The translations under genes were made by a program, and so were the position numbers. A stretch of 45,314 nt of DNA. Origin: DASRDU01 sp035560235 (GTDB taxonomy: Bacteria; Acidobacteriota; Blastocatellia; RBC074). Shown piece after piece: positions 29,679 to 36,794 of the stretch (position 1 is the stretch's first letter; the number at the start of each line of letters is the position of its first letter). A model generated the notes under the pieces. The model was not told where the DNA came from and did no database searches. It saw only the letters and a list, made by a program, of their open reading frames with translations. The stretch lies in NCBI GenBank assembly GCA_035560235.1, contig DATMAG010000085.1, positions 1 to 45,314 on the forward strand, read 5' to 3'.

Positions 29679-30686
29679 TCAACCGCAACCGGAAGATTCA
29701 GAATCACGGCGCAGCAGATACGCCAGTCCCTGTTTCAGGTCAACGCCCGGTCTGAAGTCCAGTTCTCTTTCAATCTTCGCCGCGCTGTACCTTGTGTTGC
29801 CTGCGAGCTTGCGCACGCGATCAGCCGAGAGTGGCAGGTTCATTCCGCTCACGCGGCTGACGGCATCAGCCAGTCTGCCCATCAGCATTGCCACACTCAG
29901 CGGCAGGCGCGGGAATCGCGGCCTGCGCCCGACAGCTTCGGCAATCGTGGCGGCGATTTCATTGAGCGTGTAGCTGCGTTCGTCGCAGACGTTGTAAATC
30001 TGCCCGCGCGCCCGCTTATCGCCTGCCACGAGCAACGCGGCATCCACGACGTTTTCAACCGCGACCATGCTTTTGCGATTCGAGCCGTCACCGATGATGA
30101 AAAATCTTCCGCGCCGGATGGTTTCAATTAACCGACTGACGTTGCCGCGATCACGCGGGCCGTAAACCACCGTCGGACGCAGCACGACCGCGTGCATTCC
30201 TGTTTGTGCGGCGCGGGCCTGCACCAGCCTTTCAGCCGCAAGTTTGCTCTGACCGTAAGGCGTCACCGGAGCGGGCGGCGTCTGTTCATTCAGTTCATCG
30301 TCGCTTTCGGGATAAACGGCAACAGTGCTGAAAAAAACAAAGCTTTCAATGCCGTTTTCAATCGCGGCCTCAAGCACACAGCGCGTGCCTTCGACATTGA
30401 TGCGGGTAAATTCTTCGGGCGACTGCCGCGCTTCGCGTTCGCTGGCGTGAACCCTGGCGGCCAGGTGAAAGACCGTGTCGCAGCCGCGCATCGCCTGACT
30501 GATCGCTTCACGGGCGAAGAGATCGCCTGCGATGATTTCAACTCCGGGCAGGGCGCTGATGTGAGCGGCGCGTTTCGGATCACGCACGAGCGCGACCACC
30601 TTTGCGCCTTCATCTGAAAGTCTCTGCGTCAGCGCGCTGCCGATGCAACCGGTCGCTCCGGTGATGAAGACTCTGCCGGGTTTCAC
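29679..30686 (-). CDS. NAD-dependent sugar reductase/epimerase, WbpV/WbpK-like
   Basis: The 335-residue extended SDR protein starts with VFITGATGCIGSALTQRL. FSTVAVYPESD near 120 and YGQSK near 145 give the catalytic Ser, Tyr and Lys, and VVLRPTVVYGPRDRGNVSRL follows. WbpV/WbpK reduce the 4-keto sugar made by the WbpM enzyme to UDP-QuiNAc or UDP-FucNAc. The start is GTG, overlapping the GT4 stop as GTGA. The exact stereochemistry cannot be predicted. Confidence 0.82.
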   Translation of the reverse strand: MKPGRVFITGATGCIGSALTQRLSDEGAKVVALVRDPKRAAHISALPGVEIIAGDLFAREAISQAMRGCDTVFHLAARVHASEREARQSPEEFTRINVEGTRCVLEAAIENGIESFVFFSTVAVYPESDDELNEQTPPAPVTPYGQSKLAAERLVQARAAQTGMHAVVLRPTVVYGPRDRGNVSRLIETIRRGRFFIIGDGSNRKSMVAVENVVDAALLVAGDKRARGQIYNVCDERSYTLNEIAATIAEAVGRRPRFPRLPLSVAMLMGRLADAVSRVSGMNLPLSADRVRKLAGNTRYSAAKIERELDFRPGVDLKQGLAYLLRRDSESSGCG

Positions 30687-31951
30687 TGTTCACTCACCTG
30701 TTCAGCAACCAGCGCGTTCCGGGGCGATTCGGTCAGCTTTTCAAGCGCCCCGCGGTATCGTTCCGTAATCGCGGTGCGAGCAAAATGCTGCACGACGTAA
30801 GCGCGCCCGTTTCGGCCCATCGCGGCTCGCTGCTCCTCGTCAGCCTGCATTCGCCGCACCGCGTCAGCCAGCGCCGCGCCGTCTTCAGCCGGGATGCAGA
30901 CGCCGCACCCGGCGCGTTCGATGAGTTTCCAGACGTTGCTGCCCGCGTCCACGCCCGCGATGCACGGACGCGCGGCGGCCATAATGCTGTAGGTTTTGCA
31001 CGGCACCGAGTTTTCAGTGATGCCGTGCCGCAGCGGAATCAGCGCCACATCGCACGAAGCGTAAAGCAGCGGCACATCGGCTTCAGGTTGCAGCGGCAGA
31101 AAGCGCACGTTTTCAAGTCCGCGCCGCTGCGCTTCCTGAATCAGCTCATCACGACTGCTGCCGTGCCCGACGATCAGAAACAGAATGTCGCGTCGTTCGC
31201 GCAACCGGTCAGCCGCATCAAGAATCACTTCCAGTCCCTGCGACAAGCCGACATTGCCCGCATAAAGCGCGACGAACTTGCCAGTCATCCCGTGCGCGCG
31301 GGCGAACTGATTATCGCGTTCAAGCGGACGAATGAATTCAGTGTCAGTGAAATTCGGAATGACTTCGATTTTGTCTTCAGGCACGCCCTTGCCGGACAGA
31401 CTGGCCTTGAATTCATCAGAGATCACGAACAGCCTGCGCGCCCGCTGATAGATGAATTTTTCCAGCCACTCGAAAAAGCTGATCAGTCTTCGACTGCGCA
31501 GCATGCCGAGTTTGACCGCCACTTCAGGCCAGATGTCCTGCACGTTGTAACAGAACCCGGTCCGCTTCAGGCAGCCCAGCAGCCAGCCCGTCACGCCAAT
31601 CGTCAGCGGCGGCGACATGACAAAGATCACGTCCTGCCTGCCGGTCAGCAGTCCGGCCAGGGTTGAGGACAGGTTGAATGACAGGTAATTGAGGATGCGC
31701 CCGATGACCGAGCGTTTGTCGGTCACGTAAATGTAGGAACGGAACACACGCACGCCATTGATCGCGTCACGCTCGAAAATCCTGCCGCGATACTCCGGCC
31801 ACACCGCAGAACAACTGTAATGCGGGAACGAAGTCAGCACCGTGACCTCGTGCCCGGCGCGCACGAGGTCTTCGCACAGCCCGCGAATGATCGGCACATT
31901 CGACTGGCACAGATCGGGTTCATAATAGAGGCTGATGACGAGAACCTTCAT
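30683..31951 (-). CDS. GT4-family glycosyltransferase, WbuB-like
   Basis: The start used is the ATG at 31951 (MKVLVISLYYEPDLCQSN), giving 422 residues; the longer frame adds 20 residues with no match to the family start. The GT-B fold is visible: the acceptor domain in the first 200 residues with FCYNVQDIWPEVA near 140, and the donor domain with ALYAGNVGLSQGLEVILDAA near 232 and SVPCKTYSIMAAARPCIAG near 320. WbuB-type enzymes add fucosamine-like sugars in O-antigen synthesis. It is the first gene of the polysaccharide operon. Confidence 0.85.
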   Translation of the reverse strand: MKVLVISLYYEPDLCQSNVPIIRGLCEDLVRAGHEVTVLTSFPHYSCSAVWPEYRGRIFERDAINGVRVFRSYIYVTDKRSVIGRILNYLSFNLSSTLAGLLTGRQDVIFVMSPPLTIGVTGWLLGCLKRTGFCYNVQDIWPEVAVKLGMLRSRRLISFFEWLEKFIYQRARRLFVISDEFKASLSGKGVPEDKIEVIPNFTDTEFIRPLERDNQFARAHGMTGKFVALYAGNVGLSQGLEVILDAADRLRERRDILFLIVGHGSSRDELIQEAQRRGLENVRFLPLQPEADVPLLYASCDVALIPLRHGITENSVPCKTYSIMAAARPCIAGVDAGSNVWKLIERAGCGVCIPAEDGAALADAVRRMQADEEQRAAMGRNGRAYVVQHFARTAITERYRGALEKLTESPRNALVAEQVSEQ

Positions 31952-31981
31952 GACGATGAATGGCGGGACACGAACGGGCGA

Positions 31982-32011
31982 ACGATACCGCAGGCCCGCC
32001 GCCGCAGGCAA
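31982..32011 (-). promoter_or_regulatory. Possible promoter of the surface-polysaccharide operon
   Basis: TTGCCT (32011-32006) and TATCGT (31987-31982) are 18 nt apart on the minus strand, 30 nt before the GT4 start and downstream of the host terminator. The hexamers are imperfect. Confidence 0.3.
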
Positions 32012-32045
32012 GGAATTTGCAAAGCGCCGCTTTCAGTTTGGGCAG

Positions 32046-32070
32046 CAAAAAGGGCGGCTCAGGACCGCCC
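32046..32070 (-). terminator. Rho-independent terminator downstream of the tRNA-Glu 3' fragment
   Basis: On the minus strand GGGCGG and CCGCCC form a 6-bp stem with a 7-nt loop and are followed by TTTTTGC. It sits about 30 nt after the tRNA 3' end, where a tRNA gene's terminator is expected. Confidence 0.65.
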
Positions 32071-32097
32071 CGCAAAGTGGAAATTTGTATGACTGCT

Positions 32098-32147
<50 letters not shown>

Positions 32148-32296
32148 CCGGAAAAGTTTCAGCCAGTGCCCGTGAGTGCGCATCAGGGCCTGTTTTCAAG
32201 GCTTTCACGACAACTGCAGTCGTGATCTTCGGCGCGACTATTGTCGCCTGTTCCTGCCAGTTTTCACCAGCTCCGTCGCTAAATCGTCGCCAAAAT

Positions 32297-32330
32297 GAGA
32301 GCGGCCACTTTTGCAAAAGTGGCCGCTCTC
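32297..32330. repeat. Perfect 34-bp palindrome near the prophage end
   Basis: GAGAGCGGCCACTTTTG is followed directly by its exact reverse complement (17 bp arms, no loop spacer). No T run follows on either side, so it is not a plain terminator. Its position about 150 bp inside the att fragment suggests an integrase or excisionase accessory site, a replication structure or a protein-binding site. Between 32148 and 32526 I find no convincing gene. Confidence 0.8.
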
Positions 32331-32342
32331 GAACTCCGATTA

Positions 32343-32396
32343 CTCAGCGCGAGCGCGAGGGTATCCCGCCATTGCGGCTCGCGACTGAGGCTTTTT
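32343..32396 (+). terminator. Terminator-like hairpin upstream of the phage early genes
   Basis: CTCAGCGCGAG (32343-32353) pairs with CTCGCG-A-CTGAG (32378-32389), one bulged base, and the stem is followed by GCTTTTTC on the plus strand. It would insulate the prophage from transcription entering from the host side. Confidence 0.5.
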
Positions 32397-32401
32397 CGGG
32401 A

Positions 32402-32429
32402 GTGTTAATTATGGCCTCACGTGTAACAC
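32402..32429 (+). promoter_or_regulatory. Possible operator/promoter of the phage early region
   Basis: GTGTTA (32402-32407) and TAACAC (32424-32429) form an inverted repeat with 16 nt between, overlapping an AT-rich -10-like TTAATTAT. It is about 100 nt upstream of the initiator gene. No good -35 is visible, so the call is tentative. Confidence 0.3.
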
Positions 32430-32526
32430 ACCAGCCCGCCGGCTGGCAATCAGATTTTTCCCGATCCCCGGCTCGTCACCCTGATTTCAGGCCGCTGTGC
32501 GACGCCTCCCGAAAGGAGGTGCACCT

Positions 32527-33582
32527 ATGAGCCTCACGGCGATGAAGTATGCCGACGATCTGCAGCTCTACGACGCGGCGGGCCGTGAAGATCCGGTGGC
32601 CAAAGCCGTGCTCTGGTCGCTCTGCTGGTCGCAGGTGGATGGCTGCGCTCAGGTGAGAGTGAAGTACGAGACGCTCAGGCGGCGGACGATGTTCAAGCCT
32701 TCGGCGATCCGGGCCGCGCTCTCGCGCCTCAGCGATGAGCAGACGGGCTACGGGCTGCTCGAGATCCTCAGCCGGACGCGCGGGCCGCAGGCCGAGGCGA
32801 CGTTCGTCCTCAATCTGGAGAAGCTCAGGGCGCTGGCCGGGGCCGAGCAGCTCGAACTCAGGATGACCTCACTGCGGGCCGTCCCGGAAGATCCGCCATC
32901 AGGTGGCGTATCTCTGCCGGAAGATACGCCACTCAGTGGCGAAACCCGGAAGAATAACGCCACTCAGTGGCGAAACTCTGAAAAAGAAACGCCACTCAGT
33001 GGCGAAACTCCGGCAGAGATACGCCACTCAGTGGCGAAACCTGGCCTGCATGAAGGAAGTCATGTCTCTGTCAGTAATTCTCAACCCACCACCACCCCCT
33101 ACCCCCCTCCTGGGGGCATCGCCGGAGGAGCAGGTGGTGGTGGTGGTGGTGGTCAGGAGAAAATTCAACCCCGCTCGATCCACAGCCGCGAGACGCTGCT
33201 GCGTTACGCCTGGGCCAGTCACACGAGCCGGGGCGGCGCGATCCGCAATCCGCAGAGTTTCGCCGAGAAGCGGCTGGCTGATGGCGAGGCCGATCTGGCC
33301 GTCTCGATCTGGCTGGAGTTCGCGGGGCAGGCCCCGCGAGCCTCGCCCGCTCGCCGCGACGAGGCGGCTGAGCGGCTCAGTCTGGCTGAGATCATCTCCG
33401 GGCACGAACGCCGGCACTGGCCGATCACGGCGGCGCTGCTCGACCGGGCCGAGCCGGCGGAGATCGCCGCGAAGGCGCAGGAAATTCTCGCCCGCGCCGG
33501 GCCGCTGCATCAGTGGGAGGCCGTCGTCATCGAGTATGCCAAGAACCAGGCGCTCCGGGCGCGGCGGAAAGGAATTGCGTGA
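32527..33582 (+). CDS. Phage replication initiator candidate (lambda O-like layout)
   Basis: The ATG at 32527 follows AAAGGAGGTG by 5 nt, giving 351 residues; an upstream start is poorer. Residues about 1-90 (AVLWSLCWSQVDGCAQVRVKYETLRRRTMFKPSAIRAALSRL in part) look like a winged helix-turn-helix. Residues about 115-215 are low complexity and include a Pro run and a Gly run. The C-terminal part (TLLRYAWASHTSRGGAIRNPQSFAEKRL in part, then LAEIISGHERRHWP) has a fold I do not recognise. The middle of the gene contains the iteron array at 32894-33036. This is the lambda O organisation: DNA-binding N-terminus, origin in the middle of the gene, partner-binding C-terminus. No sequence similarity to O is claimed. 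Confidence 0.55.
   Translation: MSLTAMKYADDLQLYDAAGREDPVAKAVLWSLCWSQVDGCAQVRVKYETLRRRTMFKPSAIRAALSRLSDEQTGYGLLEILSRTRGPQAEATFVLNLEKLRALAGAEQLELRMTSLRAVPEDPPSGGVSLPEDTPLSGETRKNNATQWRNSEKETPLSGETPAEIRHSVAKPGLHEGSHVSVSNSQPTTTPYPPPGGIAGGAGGGGGGGQEKIQPRSIHSRETLLRYAWASHTSRGGAIRNPQSFAEKRLADGEADLAVSIWLEFAGQAPRASPARRDEAAERLSLAEIISGHERRHWPITAALLDRAEPAEIAAKAQEILARAGPLHQWEAVVIEYAKNQALRARRKGIA
32894..33036. other. Putative phage replication origin: iteron array inside the initiator gene
   Basis: Four identical copies of CGCCACTCAGTGGCGAAAC start at 32927, 32958, 32990 and 33022 (31, 32 and 32 nt apart). The first 15 bases of each are a palindrome with a central C. A fifth, degenerate copy (CGCCATCAGGTGGCG, 32894-32908) lies in front in inverse setting: TATCTCTGCCGG (32909-32920) is the exact inverse of CCGGCAGAGATA (33010-33021). 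The copies are read in different reading frames of the gene, so the DNA, not the protein, is conserved. This is typical of iteron origins. Confidence 0.65.
33085..33153. repeat. C-rich / GGT-repeat tract beside the iterons
   Basis: CCACCACCACC (33086 on) and long C runs are followed after about 30 nt by (GGT)7 at 33133-33153. The two can pair with each other, and the minus strand is G-rich enough for a quadruplex. In the protein the tract encodes Thr-Thr-Thr, Pro-Pro-Pro and a Gly linker. Confidence 0.7.
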
Positions 33583-33833
33583 TGAAGATCGAACGGACGC
33601 CTGAGTTCATCAGCTTCAGCTTCGACGCGCGGGACTGGCGCGACGGCGACGTCGGCGGCTTCATCGCGGCGCTCAAGGCTCAGGTGCCGGCGTGGCAGCG
33701 CAGCTACGACGAGACGACCAGGCAGTGGCGCATCGAGGCCGGATATGCAGACCTGCTGGCCCGGCTGCGCAATACTTACCTTGTGGATCGCCGCCAGCGA
33801 TCCCTGTTTGATCAACAGGAGAACCATCCATGA
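33582..33833 (+). CDS. Small phage protein of unknown function (83 aa)
   Basis: The ATG at 33582 shares a base with the stop of the initiator gene (TGATG), so it is translationally coupled; a longer frame upstream is a shadow. The 83 residues begin MKIERTPEFISFSFDARDW. A mid-region (KAQVPAWQRSYDETTRQWRI) is followed by a basic end. I do not recognise a family. Its place suggests a helper of replication or recombination. Confidence 0.7.
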   Translation: MKIERTPEFISFSFDARDWRDGDVGGFIAALKAQVPAWQRSYDETTRQWRIEAGYADLLARLRNTYLVDRRQRSLFDQQENHP

Positions 33834-34417
33834 ACGTCAGCACACTCACCATCAGCCGCGAGGAAGCCGGGCGCAAGCTCGACGAGTACAAGTCGGTTCT
33901 CTCAAAATTACGGACGGACGAAGACGAGAAACTGCAATCGCTCTATGCCGCCGTCGCAAAGGGCGCGCGGGTGCTCAACCTCGCCGGCGCTTTCAAGGAG
34001 GCCGGCCTGAACGAGCAGTGTCAGCCGCGTCTGGCCATTGCGCGGGCCGACTGGCGCGAGGTCTTCTGTCATCGCAATCCCCCGCTGCCCGACTGGCGGC
34101 ACACGAGCAGCACCGCAGGCTTCAATGACAAGGCGCGCTGGAACCATCAGGCGACGGCCCGCAACCTCCTGCTGCCGGATGACACGTTCGTCTGGCCAGC
34201 AGCAACGAAGTGGAGGCGGCTCAGTTCACCCGTGCCGCACATTCCGCCTTCAGTGCGCCCGCGCTTCAGTCTGGAGAACTATCACAACTGGCAGGAATAC
34301 CCGGTTGATCCGTTTCTGCTGCGGCGCATTGACGGGATGCTTTTTGTCGTCGAGGCCGAGTGGGAGCTGACCGAGCTTGAAGCGGCGCTGCTCGCTTCAA
34401 TGCGACAGGGCAACTGA
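33830..34417 (+). CDS. Phage protein of unknown function (195 aa)
   Basis: The ATG overlaps the previous stop (ATGA). Residues 7-60 are helical and charged (SREEAGRKLDEYKSVLSKLR, then AVAKGARVLNLAGAFKEAGL), and the C-terminus is acidic (VVEAEWELTELEAALLASM). The middle is rich in Trp, Pro and His (PPLPDWRHTSS). I recognise no domain. The coupling puts it in the early operon. Confidence 0.75.
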   Translation: MNVSTLTISREEAGRKLDEYKSVLSKLRTDEDEKLQSLYAAVAKGARVLNLAGAFKEAGLNEQCQPRLAIARADWREVFCHRNPPLPDWRHTSSTAGFNDKARWNHQATARNLLLPDDTFVWPAATKWRRLSSPVPHIPPSVRPRFSLENYHNWQEYPVDPFLLRRIDGMLFVVEAEWELTELEAALLASMRQGN

Positions 34418-34436
34418 GGCGATGAAGGGAGGAGCG

Positions 34437-34778
34437 ATGACCGAACCGGGCCGTGTTCAGGCGTGCCGTTACTGTGGCTGTACGGAACGAACAGCCTGCG
34501 TGACCGATGACGGGCCGTGCTGCTGGATTGATGCGGCGCAGACGATCTGCTCGGCCTGCGTGACCAGCCTGCGGGTGGAGACGTCCGGCAATCGGGCTGT
34601 CGTCTTTGTGCCGCGCCGGCTCAAGAGCGAGCGCGTGCGGGTTGAGATCTTCTGGAAACACTATCCGCCGTCGGATGGCGACCTCTGGCAGTTCAGTGAA
34701 TTCTACGGTCACCCTGAATTTCTCCGGCTGGTCAATGAGGCGCGCCGGCGCGGAAAGGAGCAGACCGGTGATGATTGA
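34437..34778 (+). CDS. Phage protein with a cysteine cluster (113 aa)
   Basis: GGGAGGAG precedes the ATG at 34437 (a nearer-upstream ATG at 34422 is possible). The N-terminal 45 residues hold several cysteines in CxxC-like spacing (CRYCGCTERTAC, CCW, CSAC), a zinc-binding module. The rest is basic with KHYPPSDGDLWQFSEFYGHP near residues 73-92. The zinc module suggests nucleic-acid binding or host-factor inhibition; this is only inference. Confidence 0.72.
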   Translation: MTEPGRVQACRYCGCTERTACVTDDGPCCWIDAAQTICSACVTSLRVETSGNRAVVFVPRRLKSERVRVEIFWKHYPPSDGDLWQFSEFYGHPEFLRLVNEARRRGKEQTGDD

Positions 34779-35073
34779 GGCGCTGCTCGAAGAACTCTCG
34801 CGCTGCCACGCGCGGCGGCGCGAACTGGAAACACTGCACGCACGGGCGCTGCGCCTGCGCACCGGAAGCGAGCGCCTGGCCCGGCACATTGTCGCCCGGA
34901 TCGAGGCCGACATCCGCGACCGGGAGAGCCTCGCCGGGAGTCATCAGGGATCCGCCCTGAGCGCGATGCGGGAGAAGCGCGCGGCGTGGCGGCGGATCGT
35001 CCGTGAAGTCATCGAGGAGGCAGTCAATGAGTCTGAAGCGACACATTCCCTTCAAACAACGGAAAGTGAATGA
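34771..35073 (+). CDS. Helical Arg/Glu-rich phage protein (100 aa)
   Basis: The ATG at 34771 overlaps the previous gene by 8 nt and has AAGGAG upstream; longer frames to 34606 are shadows. The protein is strongly charged and helical (LLEELSRCHARRRELETLHA, then RHIVARIEADIRDRE), probably a coiled coil. No family is recognised. Confidence 0.65.
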   Translation: MIEALLEELSRCHARRRELETLHARALRLRTGSERLARHIVARIEADIRDRESLAGSHQGSALSAMREKRAAWRRIVREVIEEAVNESEATHSLQTTESE

Positions 35074-35332
35074 GGCCTGTCCGCCGCAGGAACTGGCGTT
35101 TCCCGAGGCGCAGCGGGCCTCGCTCGCGCGCCCCTCTCACGCGCTCAGGCGGCTCGATCCGGGCGTGTACGTGGACGAGGAGGGGGCGCTGCATCTGGAT
35201 CTCGCGGAGCTGCTCGCTGCCGCCGGGATCGCGGCGAGCAGGGAGAACATGACGCTGCTCGAGCAGGCGGCGCGTGAGCTGGTGGCGGAACGCTTTCCCG
35301 GCGTGCCGGTAGTGACGGATGACGAGCGGTGA
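35027..35332 (+). CDS. Small phage protein of unknown function (101 aa)
   Basis: The ATG at 35027 follows GAGGAGG by 6 nt and overlaps the previous gene by 47 nt. It begins MSLKRHIPFKQRKVNEACPP. The later part (LHLDLAELLAAAGIAASRENMTLLE) is helical and acidic. No known domain is seen. The overlap and ribosome site support it as a real gene. Confidence 0.65.
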   Translation: MSLKRHIPFKQRKVNEACPPQELAFPEAQRASLARPSHALRRLDPGVYVDEEGALHLDLAELLAAAGIAASRENMTLLEQAARELVAERFPGVPVVTDDER

Positions 35333-35350
35333 ACGCGAGCGGCGCGCCGC

Positions 35351-35377
35351 CCTCGCAAAAAAAATCAAAGCCCGCCG
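35351..35377 (+). repeat. Intergenic A-tract motif, copy a
   Basis: CCTCGCAAAAAAAATCAAAG followed by CCCGCCG. Variant of the motif that recurs at 35942, 37157 and 43226. It lies in the 63-nt gap before the VRR-NUC gene. Confidence 0.5.
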
Positions 35378-35395
35378 CCGCAGATCATCACGCGC

Positions 35396-35935
35396 ATGCG
35401 TGATGAAAGACTCAAGGGCGGTTTGTTCAGGGGCGAGCGGGCGCAGCCGCGCCTGCTCGCTGTCCGCAGCGGCGGTGAACGACAGGATGAAACGCGGGAA
35501 CAGATTGCCGTCATCGAATGGGCGCGCTGGTCGGCCCGCCTGATCGAGCGGATGTGTCCGCTCGAAAGCCTGGCGCTCACCTGGCTCCATCATATCCCGA
35601 ACGGCGGACTGCGCGAAAAGAAGCAGCGCACCGGGCGCACCGGTCAGCTCGTCGAATACTGCCCCGCAGGACAGCGGCTGCACGCGATGGGCGTCACCCG
35701 GGGCGTCTTCGATCTGTTGCTGCCCTGGCGCACGGAACTCTACGGCGGCCTCTGGATCGAGATGAAGGCCGGTCGCAATCAGCTCACCCCGGAGCAGCGG
35801 CAGTTCAACACCGCGATTTTCCAGCTTGGCTATCAGACCGCTGTGGCCTGGACGTGGCAGGAGGCGGCCCGCGCCGTCATCCGGCACCTGGCGCTCGACG
35901 AGAAGGGCGCCAGATATGCGCCGGTGCCTGATTAG
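35396..35935 (+). CDS. VRR-NUC domain nuclease
   Basis: The 179-residue protein matches the VRR-NUC type: HHIPNGGLREKKQ near 65-77 and GVTRGVFDLLLPW near 98-110, whose Asp is a catalytic metal ligand. GLWIEMKAGRNQLTPEQRQF near 118-137 supplies the Glu-x-Lys motif. VRR-NUC enzymes in phages act like Holliday-junction or branched-DNA resolvases. The N-terminal 35 residues are basic and variable. The ATG at 35396 lacks a strong ribosome site, so a slightly later start is possible. Confidence 0.85.
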   Translation: MRDERLKGGLFRGERAQPRLLAVRSGGERQDETREQIAVIEWARWSARLIERMCPLESLALTWLHHIPNGGLREKKQRTGRTGQLVEYCPAGQRLHAMGVTRGVFDLLLPWRTELYGGLWIEMKAGRNQLTPEQRQFNTAIFQLGYQTAVAWTWQEAARAVIRHLALDEKGARYAPVPD

Positions 35936-35941
35936 ACCGCA

Positions 35942-35965
35942 CCTCAAAAAAATCAAACCGGCGGG
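35942..35965 (+). repeat. Intergenic A-tract motif, copy b
   Basis: CCTCAAAAAAATCAAACCGG, followed by a GC-rich region with a GGGCTGCG/TGCGGCCC hairpin. The first 17 bases are identical to copy d at 43226. It lies between the VRR-NUC gene and the endolysin. Confidence 0.6.
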
Positions 35966-36081
35966 CTGCGTATCCTGCGGCCCGTGTCGCTCCTTTGGGG
36001 TGCGGCCAGGAGATCCCCGACTCAAGCCTTGCTGGCCGCGCCGTTCCCCTTCAGGTGTCCCGTTTCTTCAGGGTCTGCTCT

Positions 36082-36612
36082 ATGAAGCGCATTCTCGTCT
36101 CTGCCGGGCATTCGGACGCCGATCCGGGCGTGGTGGCGAACGGATACCGCGAGGCCGATCTGGCCGAACGGTTCCGCGACACTGTGGCCGCGATGCTCAG
36201 AGCCTCCGGGCTGCCGGTCGTCACCGATGGCGACCTCGGCGTCAACCTGCCGCTCACGCAGGCCATCAGGCTGCAACGTCAGGCCGATCTCTTCGTCGAA
36301 TTCCATTTCAACGCTCCGGCACCCGGTTCGGGCGTCGAGGCGCTCTCCAATGCCGCACAGAAGCAGCTCAGTCAGTCGCTGGCCGGGGCGATTGCCCGCG
36401 TCACAGGCCTCAGACTGCGCGGCGACGGCGGCTGGAAGCTGCCCGGTTCGGGCGCGCATTCGACGCTCGGCTTCTGTCGCGCCGGCGGCATCATCCTCGA
36501 ATGCTGTTTTCTGACCAGCGCCGAGGATGTGAAGCGCTGGCTGGCGAGTGAAAACGACTGCGCTCAGGCCCTGGCGCAGTCCCTGGCCCGCGCCGCCGGT
36601 CAGCAGGTATAA
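36082..36612 (+). CDS. Endolysin: N-acetylmuramoyl-L-alanine amidase (Amidase_3)
   Basis: The start used is the ATG at 36082, giving MKRILVSAGHSDADPGVVAN and 176 residues; the longer frame adds 29 unrelated residues. SAGHSDADPG holds the first zinc His, YREADLAERF the zinc Glu, and VEFHFNA (about residue 74) the second His. ILECCFLTS near the end carries the catalytic Glu position (usually xxE). The enzyme cuts between muramic acid and the stem peptide. It is cytoplasmic and would need the holin candidate downstream to reach the wall. Confidence 0.88.
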   Translation: MKRILVSAGHSDADPGVVANGYREADLAERFRDTVAAMLRASGLPVVTDGDLGVNLPLTQAIRLQRQADLFVEFHFNAPAPGSGVEALSNAAQKQLSQSLAGAIARVTGLRLRGDGGWKLPGSGAHSTLGFCRAGGIILECCFLTSAEDVKRWLASENDCAQALAQSLARAAGQQV

Positions 36613-36794
36613 TTCGCGCGAGTGAGCGCCCCCGCCAGACCTCAAACTGGCACCTTACCGATCTCGCTTCGAGATTTCCGGCTTCATGTCAGCCGTTCAA
36701 CCGAACCGCTTCACCGCAGGCCGAGAACGCCAGCCGGAATCTTCGGGCAGAGTTGCTTCCCACAGCCCCCCGGACAACCACACAGCAGTACCCC

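Noticed and set aside
32894..33036. Iteron array considered as a CRISPR
   Set aside because: Spacers are only 12-13 nt, units are palindromic and lie within a coding gene, and no cas gene is present.
35319..35543. 74-codon frame overlapping the VRR-NUC gene start
   Set aside because: Most of it is out of frame with a well-supported nuclease gene and its composition is Ser/Arg-rich; it was kept only as the place of A-tract motif a.
35024..36025. 333-codon antisense frame over phage genes
   Set aside because: It is antisense to the VRR-NUC and neighbouring genes; high GC at third positions creates such shadows. The composition is Arg/Pro-rich and no motif is seen.
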